Origin: DATMNI01 sp035570275
Lineage (GTDB): Bacteria > Acidobacteriota > Terriglobia > Bryobacterales > Bryobacteraceae
Assembly: GCA_035570275.1 (NCBI GenBank)
Contig: DATMNI010000352.1
Coordinates: 1 to 51,480, forward strand
Length of the DNA: 51,480 nt
Direction: 5' to 3'
In this document: one piece after another, positions 26,293 through 33,631 of the stretch
How the letters are laid out: each line of letters opens with the position of its first letter
Position numbering within the stretch: position 1 is the first letter of the stretch
Notes under the pieces: model-generated
What the model was told of the DNA's origin: nothing
The model's database searches: none
What the model saw: the letters and a program-made list of their open reading frames with translations, nothing else
Translations under genes and position numbers: made by a program

Positions 26293-26625
26293 ATCCGAGG
26301 GCGGGGGCGCCTTACCTGGTGACAGCGGAAGAGCCGGCACTCGCGGGATATACGGGTGTGAGGTCGCTGCTTGGGCCTGGGCGCAGTCGATCCTGTTGCC
26401 GTGGGACGACACTGGCGTGCAGAACTCGACTACCACAAGCGCTGTGCAGTTGCTCATCGGGGGCCGGCCCACTGAAGCGACTTTCGTCGGTCTCGCGTCA
26501 GGATTTGCCGGGCTATACCAAAGTCAAGGCGGTCTTGCCTGCCGGTGTAAAAGTGGGATCGTGGTACCATAACGTTGAGTATAGCCGGTCAGACGAGCCC
26601 GCCGATCAACATAGCAGTACAGTGA
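26293..26625 (+). pseudogene. TIGR03437-type C-terminal domain remnant
   Basis: In three frames this stretch reads the end of the NHL/TIGR03437 family: 'GAPYLVTAEEPALAG', then 'NSTTTSAVQLLIGGRPTEA' and 'FVGLASGFAGLYQ', then 'VKAVLPAGVKVG', and finally 'TLSIAGQTSPPINIAVQ' with stop at 26623-26625. It is the only such remnant on the plus strand in this part of the window and lies just upstream of the electron-transfer operon. Confidence 0.7.
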
Positions 26626-26985
26626 ATGGCGGAGACCTTCTCAGTTTGTCGCGGACCACGGACGGCCAGTCGGGTTTCCACGGCAATTCCCGAAGGGCCT
26701 CGAAAGCGCTTTCCGGACGTTGCCGTCGGACCCAGATCGTAGCGCCTTTTCATAGGCGGACTAAGTTTCGGCTTACCTCATCCGGCTGGAGCGCCACCAA
26801 CGTACCAGCTAGAGGCGGTTTGACCGAAACCACGAGATTTGTTATGCGCCCGTGCCCTATGTCAATGTGCGATCTTGGAGCAACGCTCGAGCAGCGATGC
26901 GGCGAGTACCATCGGCCGGATTGCGTGACGGACACCTCACCAAATGGCTTAGAAACCTGATGCTAGCTCAAATCAAGGGGTAGAA
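26626..26985 (+). promoter_or_regulatory. Leader region of the electron-transfer operon
   Basis: 360 bases without a convincing gene. The best promoter candidate is TTGACC (26820-26825), a 17-base gap and TATGCG (26843-26848), which has a weak -10. AAGGGG (26975-26980) is a well-placed ribosome site, five bases before the ATG at 26986. No clear CRP/FNR-type palindrome was found, although the first gene product carries cNMP-binding domains. Confidence 0.35.
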
Positions 26986-29253
26986 ATGGCCAAGGACGTA
27001 ATCCTAGCGGCGGATTTGGGTGGGGACCGGCTGACGGCGGATGAACTGGCCGGCATTCCCGATTTTGCAGGCATTCGCAAAGAGATCTGGGACAAGTTTC
27101 CAGGGGCGATCGCGCGCAAACAATATTCCGCCGGTGAGATCCTGATGCGCGAGGGAGAGAATGGCACCACGGCCTTCTACATCCTCTCCGGCACCATCGA
27201 GCTGTTTATCAACAATCCGGTTTCGCACGTGGAGAGTTCGCGGAAGTCTGCCGGGAACTGGTTTGGCGGGCTGACTAAGATCACCAATTACGTCAAAGGG
27301 ATACCGGCCCCGAAGGCGGCCACCGGCCATGGGCGCACCCACATTCCCATCGACGCCTCCGTGGATCTCCCCATGGAGAACCCGATCGCCGAGGTCACGG
27401 CCGGCGATCTGATCGGGGAACTGGCCGCACTTGCCGCCCTCAAGCAGGAGCGGCTCAAGCGCCCGAAGTTCTATCCGCGCTCCGCCACGGCGCGCGCCAA
27501 GACCGATATCGTGGTCTTGGAGATGCTGCCGAATATCCTGAATAATGTTTTGTATAACGCGGCAGCCTTCAAGGAGAAGTTGAATCGGAATTACCGTTTC
27601 CGCGCGCTCGACAGCCACCTGCGCTCGGTTCCGATTTTCCGCAATCTCAGTCCGGATTTCCTGGAGCACCTGCGCGACCGCGTGGAACTGGTGGACGCCG
27701 TCCCCGGCCAGGTAATCTGCCGCCAGGGCGAGATAGCCGACTCCTTTTACCTGATCCGCATGGGCTTCGTGAAGGTCTCTCAGGTCTTCCCCGGTGGAGA
27801 ACTGGTGCTTACCTATCTTTCGAGAAGCTCCTATTTCGGCGAGATGGGACTGCTGCCGCCAGTCTTCCGGGTGAGAGCCAAGGGTCCGAAGCCGGGGAAC
27901 ATCGCCGAGGCTGCCGTCTCCAGCGCTGAGCTTACGTTGGGGCGGGCGCCTAACGCCGCCGGCGCACTGGCGGTGCACTGGGACGAGTACATCTCGCGCG
28001 AACATGCCACGATGCGGGTGGAAGGCAAGCAGCTCCGCGTCAGCCGGCTGGTTTCCGGCAAGAATCCGATTACCTTCCGTATGAAGCCGGTCGAGACCGC
28101 ATTGGTCTCTCCAGGAGAGACCTTCGTGATCGGGGAAACCACGTTCGAGATCATCGAAGAACCGCTCCAGTCCGGACGCCGCACCACCACGTGCACGGCC
28201 GTCGATTTCGTCCAGTTGGTGCGAATCAAGGCCGAGGACTTCGCCCAGATGCTGGAGCGCTTCCCGGAGGTCGAGAGCGGCATTAAGGAAGTAGCGCGCG
28301 CCCGCCGCCAGATGGATCTGCAGCTTCTGGGCCGCGTGCAGCAGGCTTCGCTTTCCAGCTTCCTCGAACAGGAGTTGATGCAGGGCCAGAATCTGCTGCT
28401 GCTCGACCTCGACAAATGCACGCGCTGCGACGAATGTGTTAAGGCCTGCGTCGCCACGCACAACGATGGCGTCACCCGCCTGGTGCGCGACGGACTGCGG
28501 TTCGAGAACTTCCTGGTGGCCACCAGTTGCCGCGCCTGTATGGACCCGCTGTGCATGACGCAGTGCCCGGTGGGCGCGATCCGGCGCAAGGACTCGCTGG
28601 ATATTGTGATCGAGGATTGGTGCATTGGCTGCGGCAACTGCGCTCGCGACTGTCCGTACGGCAACATCAACGTGGTGCAGGTGGCGGAAACCAATCGCAA
28701 GCAGAAGGCGGAGGCCAAACCGAAAGCGGTAGTCTGCGACCTCTGCGCGGAGTTCCCGGAACCGAATTGCGTGCGCGCTTGCCCGCACGATGCCGCCATA
28801 CGGGTGGAGCCGAAGACCTTCTTCGCGCGCGATCTGGCCGGCAAGCAGTTGATTGTGCCGGCGTCCGCGCCGGCGCCCCTGCCAGCGGCTCCGGAGCGGT
28901 CGGAGAACATCGATACCAAGATTTACTCCAACGTGGGCGAATTGCTCAACATGCTGCCGCGGCTGAAGATCGTTTCCGGGCCGCGGTCGGGAACGTTCCT
29001 GCAGTTGCGTTTCCCCACCACCACGTTCGGACGGTCAGCGGACAACGATTACCGTTTCGCCGACGATACCGTCATGTCGCGAACGCAGGCCGTAATTCTG
29101 TGCGAGCTTGGCCGTTTCGTGCTGCGCGACCTGAACTCGACCAACGGCACGATGGTCAACGCCAACGCCGTCACCGAGATCGACCTGCACCCGGGCGACA
29201 TCATCGAAATGGGTGAGATGCAGATGGAATTCCTGGGAGGGCAGGTCCAATGA
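26986..29253 (+). CDS. cNMP-binding / FHA / four-[4Fe-4S] ferredoxin fusion protein
   Basis: A 755-residue cytoplasmic protein. The first cNMP-binding domain (about 40-195) starts with 'SAGEILMREGENGTTAFYIL' and ends with a phosphate cassette split over GELAAL and RSATARA. The second (about 205-435) has 'PGQVICRQGEIADSFYLI' and FGEMGLL (284-290), but its partner arginine segment RTTTCTA comes only at 399-405. Between them lies an FHA-like domain (about 305-385; LGRAPNAAG, YISREHATM). Residues 478-610 resemble DmsB/NrfC-type ferredoxins: CTRCDECVKAC, CRACMDPLCMTQC, CIGCGNCARDC and CDLC-x8-CVRAC predict four [4Fe-4S] clusters. A second FHA domain ends the protein (about 655-755; FGRSADNDY, LNSTNGTMVN). 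First gene of the operon; its stop overlaps the next start (ATGA). It likely passes electrons to or from the membrane partner encoded next, under control of a cyclic nucleotide and phosphothreonine. Confidence 0.9.
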   Translation: MAKDVILAADLGGDRLTADELAGIPDFAGIRKEIWDKFPGAIARKQYSAGEILMREGENGTTAFYILSGTIELFINNPVSHVESSRKSAGNWFGGLTKITNYVKGIPAPKAATGHGRTHIPIDASVDLPMENPIAEVTAGDLIGELAALAALKQERLKRPKFYPRSATARAKTDIVVLEMLPNILNNVLYNAAAFKEKLNRNYRFRALDSHLRSVPIFRNLSPDFLEHLRDRVELVDAVPGQVICRQGEIADSFYLIRMGFVKVSQVFPGGELVLTYLSRSSYFGEMGLLPPVFRVRAKGPKPGNIAEAAVSSAELTLGRAPNAAGALAVHWDEYISREHATMRVEGKQLRVSRLVSGKNPITFRMKPVETALVSPGETFVIGETTFEIIEEPLQSGRRTTTCTAVDFVQLVRIKAEDFAQMLERFPEVESGIKEVARARRQMDLQLLGRVQQASLSSFLEQELMQGQNLLLLDLDKCTRCDECVKACVATHNDGVTRLVRDGLRFENFLVATSCRACMDPLCMTQCPVGAIRRKDSLDIVIEDWCIGCGNCARDCPYGNINVVQVAETNRKQKAEAKPKAVVCDLCAEFPEPNCVRACPHDAAIRVEPKTFFARDLAGKQLIVPASAPAPLPAAPERSENIDTKIYSNVGELLNMLPRLKIVSGPRSGTFLQLRFPTTTFGRSADNDYRFADDTVMSRTQAVILCELGRFVLRDLNSTNGTMVNANAVTEIDLHPGDIIEMGEMQMEFLGGQVQ

Positions 29254-30218
29254 TCCTGGATCGCCGGCAATCCAGTTGGGCGGTGGGGACAAGCGCGGGC
29301 GCGGCGGTCTCGCTCGCCATCTACATCGTGTATGTCCTGCTATCTCCGAACGGCGCGCGCGGCGGGTCGGCCGCGGGCCTTTTCTTCGCCGCGCTGGGCA
29401 CCGGCGCGATCGTCTTCGAATGCCTGCTCAGCCTTCGTAAGAAATATCCGGCCTCCCCGCTGGGGCGGGTGAAGACGTGGCTCTCGGCGCACGTCTGGCT
29501 GGGGCTGCTGAGTTTCCTGCTGATTCTGGAACACGCCGGCTTCCGCTGGGGCCGCGGCCTGGCCGGCGCGCTGATGTGGACTTTCGCCGTGATTCTGGTC
29601 AGCGGAATCTTCGGCGTCGCCATGCAAAACTATATCCCGAAACGCATGACGGAACTGGTGCCGAAAGAGACTATCTACGAACAAATTCCCACCGTAGTCC
29701 GTGGCCTGCGCATGGAAGCGGACGAGCGCGCGGAGTTCGTGACCGCCGATCTTGGCTTCCAGGAGGAGGACGTTGAATTCATCCGTGCGGGCGGCATCAA
29801 GCAGTACTTCGACCCCGCCCAGAAGAAGGGCGCCGCCGAAAAGCTACAGGTATTCATCGACAAGCGCAAAGCGTCGCCGCAAATCGAAATCGATGAGAGC
29901 GCGCGCCTGGCGGTGCGCGCCCATTATCTGCAGGAGATCCGGCCGTTCCTGACGGATTCTCCAGCCCCGGCCTCCAACCGCCTGCTAGGCAGTCGCGAAC
30001 TGGTGGCCGCGTACTTCAATCACCTGCGCACGATCATGCCGGTGGCCGTCCACGACGTGCTGCGGGACCTGGAAGAGATTACCGAAGAGCGGCGCCAGTT
30101 GCTGGTGCAACGACGGTTTCACCTGTGGCTGCACACCTGGCTGCTGGTGCACGTACCGCTTTCCTTCGCGTTCCTGGTGCTGACCGCGGTTCACGCCGTG
30201 CTCTCGCTGAGGTACTGA
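29250..30218 (+). CDS. Membrane protein, probable cytochrome b-like quinone/electron-transfer subunit
   Basis: A 322-residue protein with four N-terminal transmembrane helices (about 11-32, 41-61, 72-95, 103-124), a soluble region of about 160 residues and a last helix (about 290-316). Histidines suited to heme b lie at both ends of helix 3 (SAHVW and LEHAGF, 14 apart) and in the last helix (LHTW, LVHVP, TAVHAV), so two hemes b could bridge the two helices. It is not a standard NrfD or NarI sequence. Overlaps the upstream ferredoxin fusion by four bases and is followed after two bases by the decaheme cytochrome, as expected for the membrane link between a cytoplasmic ferredoxin and a periplasmic cytochrome c. 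Heme binding is inferred. Confidence 0.7.
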   Translation: MILDRRQSSWAVGTSAGAAVSLAIYIVYVLLSPNGARGGSAAGLFFAALGTGAIVFECLLSLRKKYPASPLGRVKTWLSAHVWLGLLSFLLILEHAGFRWGRGLAGALMWTFAVILVSGIFGVAMQNYIPKRMTELVPKETIYEQIPTVVRGLRMEADERAEFVTADLGFQEEDVEFIRAGGIKQYFDPAQKKGAAEKLQVFIDKRKASPQIEIDESARLAVRAHYLQEIRPFLTDSPAPASNRLLGSRELVAAYFNHLRTIMPVAVHDVLRDLEEITEERRQLLVQRRFHLWLHTWLLVHVPLSFAFLVLTAVHAVLSLRY

Positions 30219-30220
30219 CA

Positions 30221-31528
30221 ATGGCCAAAGATGAGAACAAGCCTCTCGAGTACCAGCGAAGGTTGCGCGATACCAAGGGCGTGGCGCAGCGGCTCGACCT
30301 GAGCTACCTGAAGCGCCCAGCCTTGATGGCGCTGCTTCGGAATCGGCTGATCTGGGTGTTGCTGGGTGGGGCCACGCTGGCCTGCGTCCCGTTAATGTTG
30401 GGAATCGGCGGCAGCCGGCGCTCGGTGGAAAACGGGGCGCTTTCCGAGGCTCACGCCATCTTTGAGAAGCGATGCGAAGTCTGCCACACGCAGGCCTTCG
30501 GCGGCGTTCCGGACCAGGCCTGCTCGCAATGCCACGATGGAGCTGCCCACCCCGCCAAACTGGTGGATACCGGCCACGCCGCAACGCAAATCCGCTGCCG
30601 ACAATGCCACATGGAACATCGCGGCAAGGTGCCGCTGGCCGCGCTGACGAGCGCCAATTGCACGGGGTGCCATGCCGACATAGCGGCGCACTCCACCGGC
30701 GCCAAGGTGAAGAACGTGACCGCCTTCCGGCCCGGCAGGCATCCGGAGTACGCCTCCATGATGCTGCCCGACGCGCGGCCGCTGCGGCTCGATCACGCCA
30801 AGCACATGCCCACTGAGCCAAAGACGATCCGCGGCTTGAAGCTCCCCGTGGAGTGCATCGATTGCCATGTCACCGATAAGAGCTCTCCGACCAACCAGTT
30901 GTTGCCGGTGACGTTCGACGCGAACTGCAAGAAGTGCCACACCCGTGAGTTGGAGTTCGACATCTATGAGGTCCTCGGCAAGAGCGTTCCCGCGCCGCAC
31001 ACCAAGGATCACAAGACCATCCGCCCAATAATCGAAGAGGCTTACCGAAACAAACTGACTGAGGACCCAGCCATCTGGCGGCGTCCGCTGAAAAACGATA
31101 TCGACGGGCAGCCGAATGCCACCGTCTGGTTTGAGAAGGTGGTCCGCGAATCGGAGCAATTTCTGTTCGGCCGCAAGTGCGGCTACTGCCATGAGACCGG
31201 CGGCGATGGCGTGGTGAAGAACGTGAACAGGATCGCCGGGCGCTACGTGGAATCCAGGCCCGAAGGCGCGCTCTGGCTGGAGCGCGGCGAATTCTCGCAT
31301 CGCGCGCACCGGGCCGTGGAATGCGAAAGCTGCCACACCCTGGCGCGCAAGAGTACCAAGACCCAGGACGTCCTGATCCCGGCCATGAAGAGTTGCTTCC
31401 AATGTCACGGAGAGAGCGGCACCACGCTGGACGAGTGCGCCATGTGCCACCTCTATCACAATCGCAGTCTGGAAAAAGAAGGCGACCGGCGTCTGCGCCA
31501 ACTGATCGTCCCGGGAGCCAGGTTATGA
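30221..31528 (+). CDS. Membrane-anchored decaheme cytochrome c
   Basis: A 435-residue protein from the ATG at 30221; upstream in-frame codons overlap the preceding gene and are not used. A basic N-terminus and one transmembrane helix (about 46-66; WVLLGGATLACVPLMLG) anchor a periplasmic domain with ten CXXCH motifs: CEVCH (from residue 85), CSQCH, CRQCH, CTGCH, CIDCH, CKKCH, CGYCH, CESCH, CFQCH, CAMCH. Family: multiheme cytochromes of the NapC/NrfB/MtrA-like kind, no closer match by eye. Likely role: to carry electrons between the cytochrome b-like protein and later periplasmic carriers. Two bases separate it from the upstream gene, and its stop overlaps the phosphatase start (ATGA at 31525). 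Confidence 0.88.
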   Translation: MAKDENKPLEYQRRLRDTKGVAQRLDLSYLKRPALMALLRNRLIWVLLGGATLACVPLMLGIGGSRRSVENGALSEAHAIFEKRCEVCHTQAFGGVPDQACSQCHDGAAHPAKLVDTGHAATQIRCRQCHMEHRGKVPLAALTSANCTGCHADIAAHSTGAKVKNVTAFRPGRHPEYASMMLPDARPLRLDHAKHMPTEPKTIRGLKLPVECIDCHVTDKSSPTNQLLPVTFDANCKKCHTRELEFDIYEVLGKSVPAPHTKDHKTIRPIIEEAYRNKLTEDPAIWRRPLKNDIDGQPNATVWFEKVVRESEQFLFGRKCGYCHETGGDGVVKNVNRIAGRYVESRPEGALWLERGEFSHRAHRAVECESCHTLARKSTKTQDVLIPAMKSCFQCHGESGTTLDECAMCHLYHNRSLEKEGDRRLRQLIVPGARL

Positions 31529-32256
31529 TGCTGGCCTATGGCGCCACCCATCCCGGGCGCCGGCGCGAAAACAACGAGGACGCCTTTCATATCGAGGACG
31601 CCCTCTCCGCCGCCATCCTCGCCGATGGCATGGGAGGAGAAAACTGCGGCGAAGTAGGTTCGGAGATCACGGTCCGCGCGGTTAAGGAATATCTGGCGGC
31701 GCCGGAGGAAGGACTCAATCGCGAGGAGGTCGTCAAGGAGGCCATCCGCGCAGCCAACCGGCAGGTCATCGCGGCCGCCAAACTGCACATCGAGTGCGAC
31801 GGCATGGGGTCTACCATCGTGATGGCGGTGTGGAACGGTCCCGACGTGATCATTGCCAATGTCGGCGATAGCCGCGCCTATCTCTACCGCGCCGGCGATC
31901 TGCGCCAACTCTCTTACGACCAGAATTTCGCCAACGATCTGCGCACCAGGCTCGGCTTCAGCGAGGAGCGCCTGCTGACCATGCCGAACCGCCACGTGCT
32001 CACCATGGCGGTGGGCCCCTTCGAGCACGTCCTGGTGCGGACGCACCACGAGCACCTGGAGCCGGGCGACCGCCTTCTGCTCTGTTCGGACGGATTGCAC
32101 GGATCCGTGGACCACGCCACCATCACGCAGGTGGTGGGAACGTATCAGGATCTTTTGCATGGCGTGGATGCCCTGATCGAATGCGCGCTGGAAAACGGCG
32201 GTCCGGATAACGTCACTGCTATTTTGTTGGAATACAGGAACGAGAAGCATGGATAA
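31525..32256 (+). CDS. PP2C-family protein phosphatase
   Basis: A 243-residue, single-domain PPM/PP2C phosphatase. Motifs in order: RRENNEDAF (metal Asp), LADGMGG (metal Asp-Gly), GMGSTIVMA, ANVGDSRAYLYR, RHVLTMAVG, LLLCSDGLHG and GGPDNVTAILL. All metal-binding aspartates are present, so it should be active. It hydrolyses phospho-Ser/Thr, most likely on targets of the kinase encoded directly downstream. The start is the ATG at 31525, overlapping the cytochrome stop; a second ATG follows at 31528. Its own stop overlaps the kinase gene by eight bases, which suggests translational coupling and balanced amounts of kinase and phosphatase. Confidence 0.93.
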   Translation: MMLAYGATHPGRRRENNEDAFHIEDALSAAILADGMGGENCGEVGSEITVRAVKEYLAAPEEGLNREEVVKEAIRAANRQVIAAAKLHIECDGMGSTIVMAVWNGPDVIIANVGDSRAYLYRAGDLRQLSYDQNFANDLRTRLGFSEERLLTMPNRHVLTMAVGPFEHVLVRTHHEHLEPGDRLLLCSDGLHGSVDHATITQVVGTYQDLLHGVDALIECALENGGPDNVTAILLEYRNEKHG

Positions 32257-33598
32257 GATTGGACCGTTCCAGATTGTGGAAACGATTCACCGGGGTCCGC
32301 AACCGCTGTTCCGCGCCCGCGGCAAGGACGGCAAGGAGGTCGCCGTCAAAGCCACTCCGGTTGCCAACCTCACGCCGGAAATGCGCGAGCGATTCATGCG
32401 TGAAGCCGAGACCTGCGGCATCCTCGATCATCCAAACCTAATTCGTGTGTTCGAAACCGGCGAAGCCGACGGCATGCTCTACCAGGCGATGGAACTTCTG
32501 GAGGGCGCCGACCTGGGAAAGGTCATGAGCGAGGGCCGCCAGTTCGACTGGGAAGGCAAGCTTGCCATCATGGAGCAGATCTCCGCCGGGTTAGAGTATG
32601 CCCATGATCACAACCTCGTGCATCGCGATATCAAGCCCGCCAATCTGTTCCTGGAAAACTCGGGGAGAGTGAAGGTTCTGGATTTCGGCATGGTGCGCGT
32701 CGTCGAGAGCAATTTGACAAAGGTCGGGTCTTCCCTGGGAACGCTCAACTACATGTCGCCGGAGCAGATCCGCGGCGAGCGGGTGACTCCCGCTACGGAC
32801 GTATTCTCCGCGGGCATCGTCTTTTACCAACTGGCTGCGGGACGCCACCCCTTCTCGTCGCGCGAGCGCGGGCTGGTGCAGGTGGTAAGCGCCATCATGT
32901 TCGATCAACCGCCCAAGCTTTCCGAGATCTGTCCGGATGCTCCCGAAGGTCTGGAGTTCATCCTCAATCGCGCGTTGGAAAAAGATCCCGCCCGCCGGAT
33001 ACAGAACGCGAGTGATTTGAAGCATGCCGTAGCACTCTGCCGCATGGCCCTGGGGATGGGCATCGCGGCTGCGCCGCCTGCTCCCGCTGCCGCATCTCCT
33101 GCTCCTGCCGCTTCGTCCGCGGACGCGGGCAAGACGCGAATCATTAAGAGTCCGGCCGCCGCTGCGCAGCCGGCCCCGCAAGACGATGGCAAGCCGCGAG
33201 TCATCCCTCGGCCTGCCGCTGGGTCGCCGCCTTCCGCTGCGCCGTCGCTGGCCGCCAACCCGCCGGCGCTCATAGACGATGGCAGGACGGTTGTGATGCG
33301 GCGGCCTGCGCAGACGGCGCCGGTGGCGGCGCCGTCTGCGCCGCCTGCGCCAAAGCAGCCCGTAACGCCGCCACCGAGGACCGCGGCTCCGCCCCCGGCC
33401 CAGCATTACAGCTATTGCGCCTCGTGCACGTTCGCCAACCCTCCGGGAAGCGCGGTGTGCCAGCGCTGCGGGACGCCGCTGGCTGCGGCTGCGCCGGTTG
33501 CACTCGTGCCCAAGACCAGCTCATGGCCGCTCTACATCGCAATGGCTGTAGCCGTACTACTGGCAGTAACACTGGTTGTGCTCCTGTTAGTAAAATGA
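32249..33598 (+). CDS. Ser/Thr protein kinase with zinc finger and C-terminal membrane anchor
   Basis: A 449-residue protein. The kinase domain (about 1-265) has VAVKAT, NLVHRDIKPANLF, VLDFGMV and NYMSPEQI. The glycine-rich loop, however, is degenerate (ETIHRGPQPLFRA, one Gly and two Pro), so ATP binding may be altered. A Pro/Ala-rich linker (about 270-385) holds three similar motifs: GKTRIIKSPA, GKPRVIPRPA and GRTVVMRRPA. A RanBP2-like zinc finger follows (about 390-412; CASC-x10-CQRC), then a final transmembrane helix (about 425-446; WPLYIAMAVAVLLAVTLVVLLL). The kinase domain would face the cytoplasm. Coupled to the PP2C gene by an eight-base overlap and placed among cytochrome genes; likely substrates are its own linker threonines and neighbouring products, read by the FHA domains of the ferredoxin fusion. 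Confidence 0.9.
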   Translation: MDKIGPFQIVETIHRGPQPLFRARGKDGKEVAVKATPVANLTPEMRERFMREAETCGILDHPNLIRVFETGEADGMLYQAMELLEGADLGKVMSEGRQFDWEGKLAIMEQISAGLEYAHDHNLVHRDIKPANLFLENSGRVKVLDFGMVRVVESNLTKVGSSLGTLNYMSPEQIRGERVTPATDVFSAGIVFYQLAAGRHPFSSRERGLVQVVSAIMFDQPPKLSEICPDAPEGLEFILNRALEKDPARRIQNASDLKHAVALCRMALGMGIAAAPPAPAAASPAPAASSADAGKTRIIKSPAAAAQPAPQDDGKPRVIPRPAAGSPPSAAPSLAANPPALIDDGRTVVMRRPAQTAPVAAPSAPPAPKQPVTPPPRTAAPPPAQHYSYCASCTFANPPGSAVCQRCGTPLAAAAPVALVPKTSSWPLYIAMAVAVLLAVTLVVLLLVK

Positions 33599-33631
33599 AT
33601 TGAATCGAAGCCAAGTGAGTAAGTGAAGCGT

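Noticed and set aside
26289..26960. Long plus-strand open frame upstream of the operon
   Set aside because: Its first half is an out-of-frame TIGR03437 tail and the second half has random composition; not a gene.
31321..31524. Upstream extension of the PP2C frame
   Set aside because: It lies within the decaheme cytochrome gene and has no phosphatase sequence; the start at 31525 fits the overlap.
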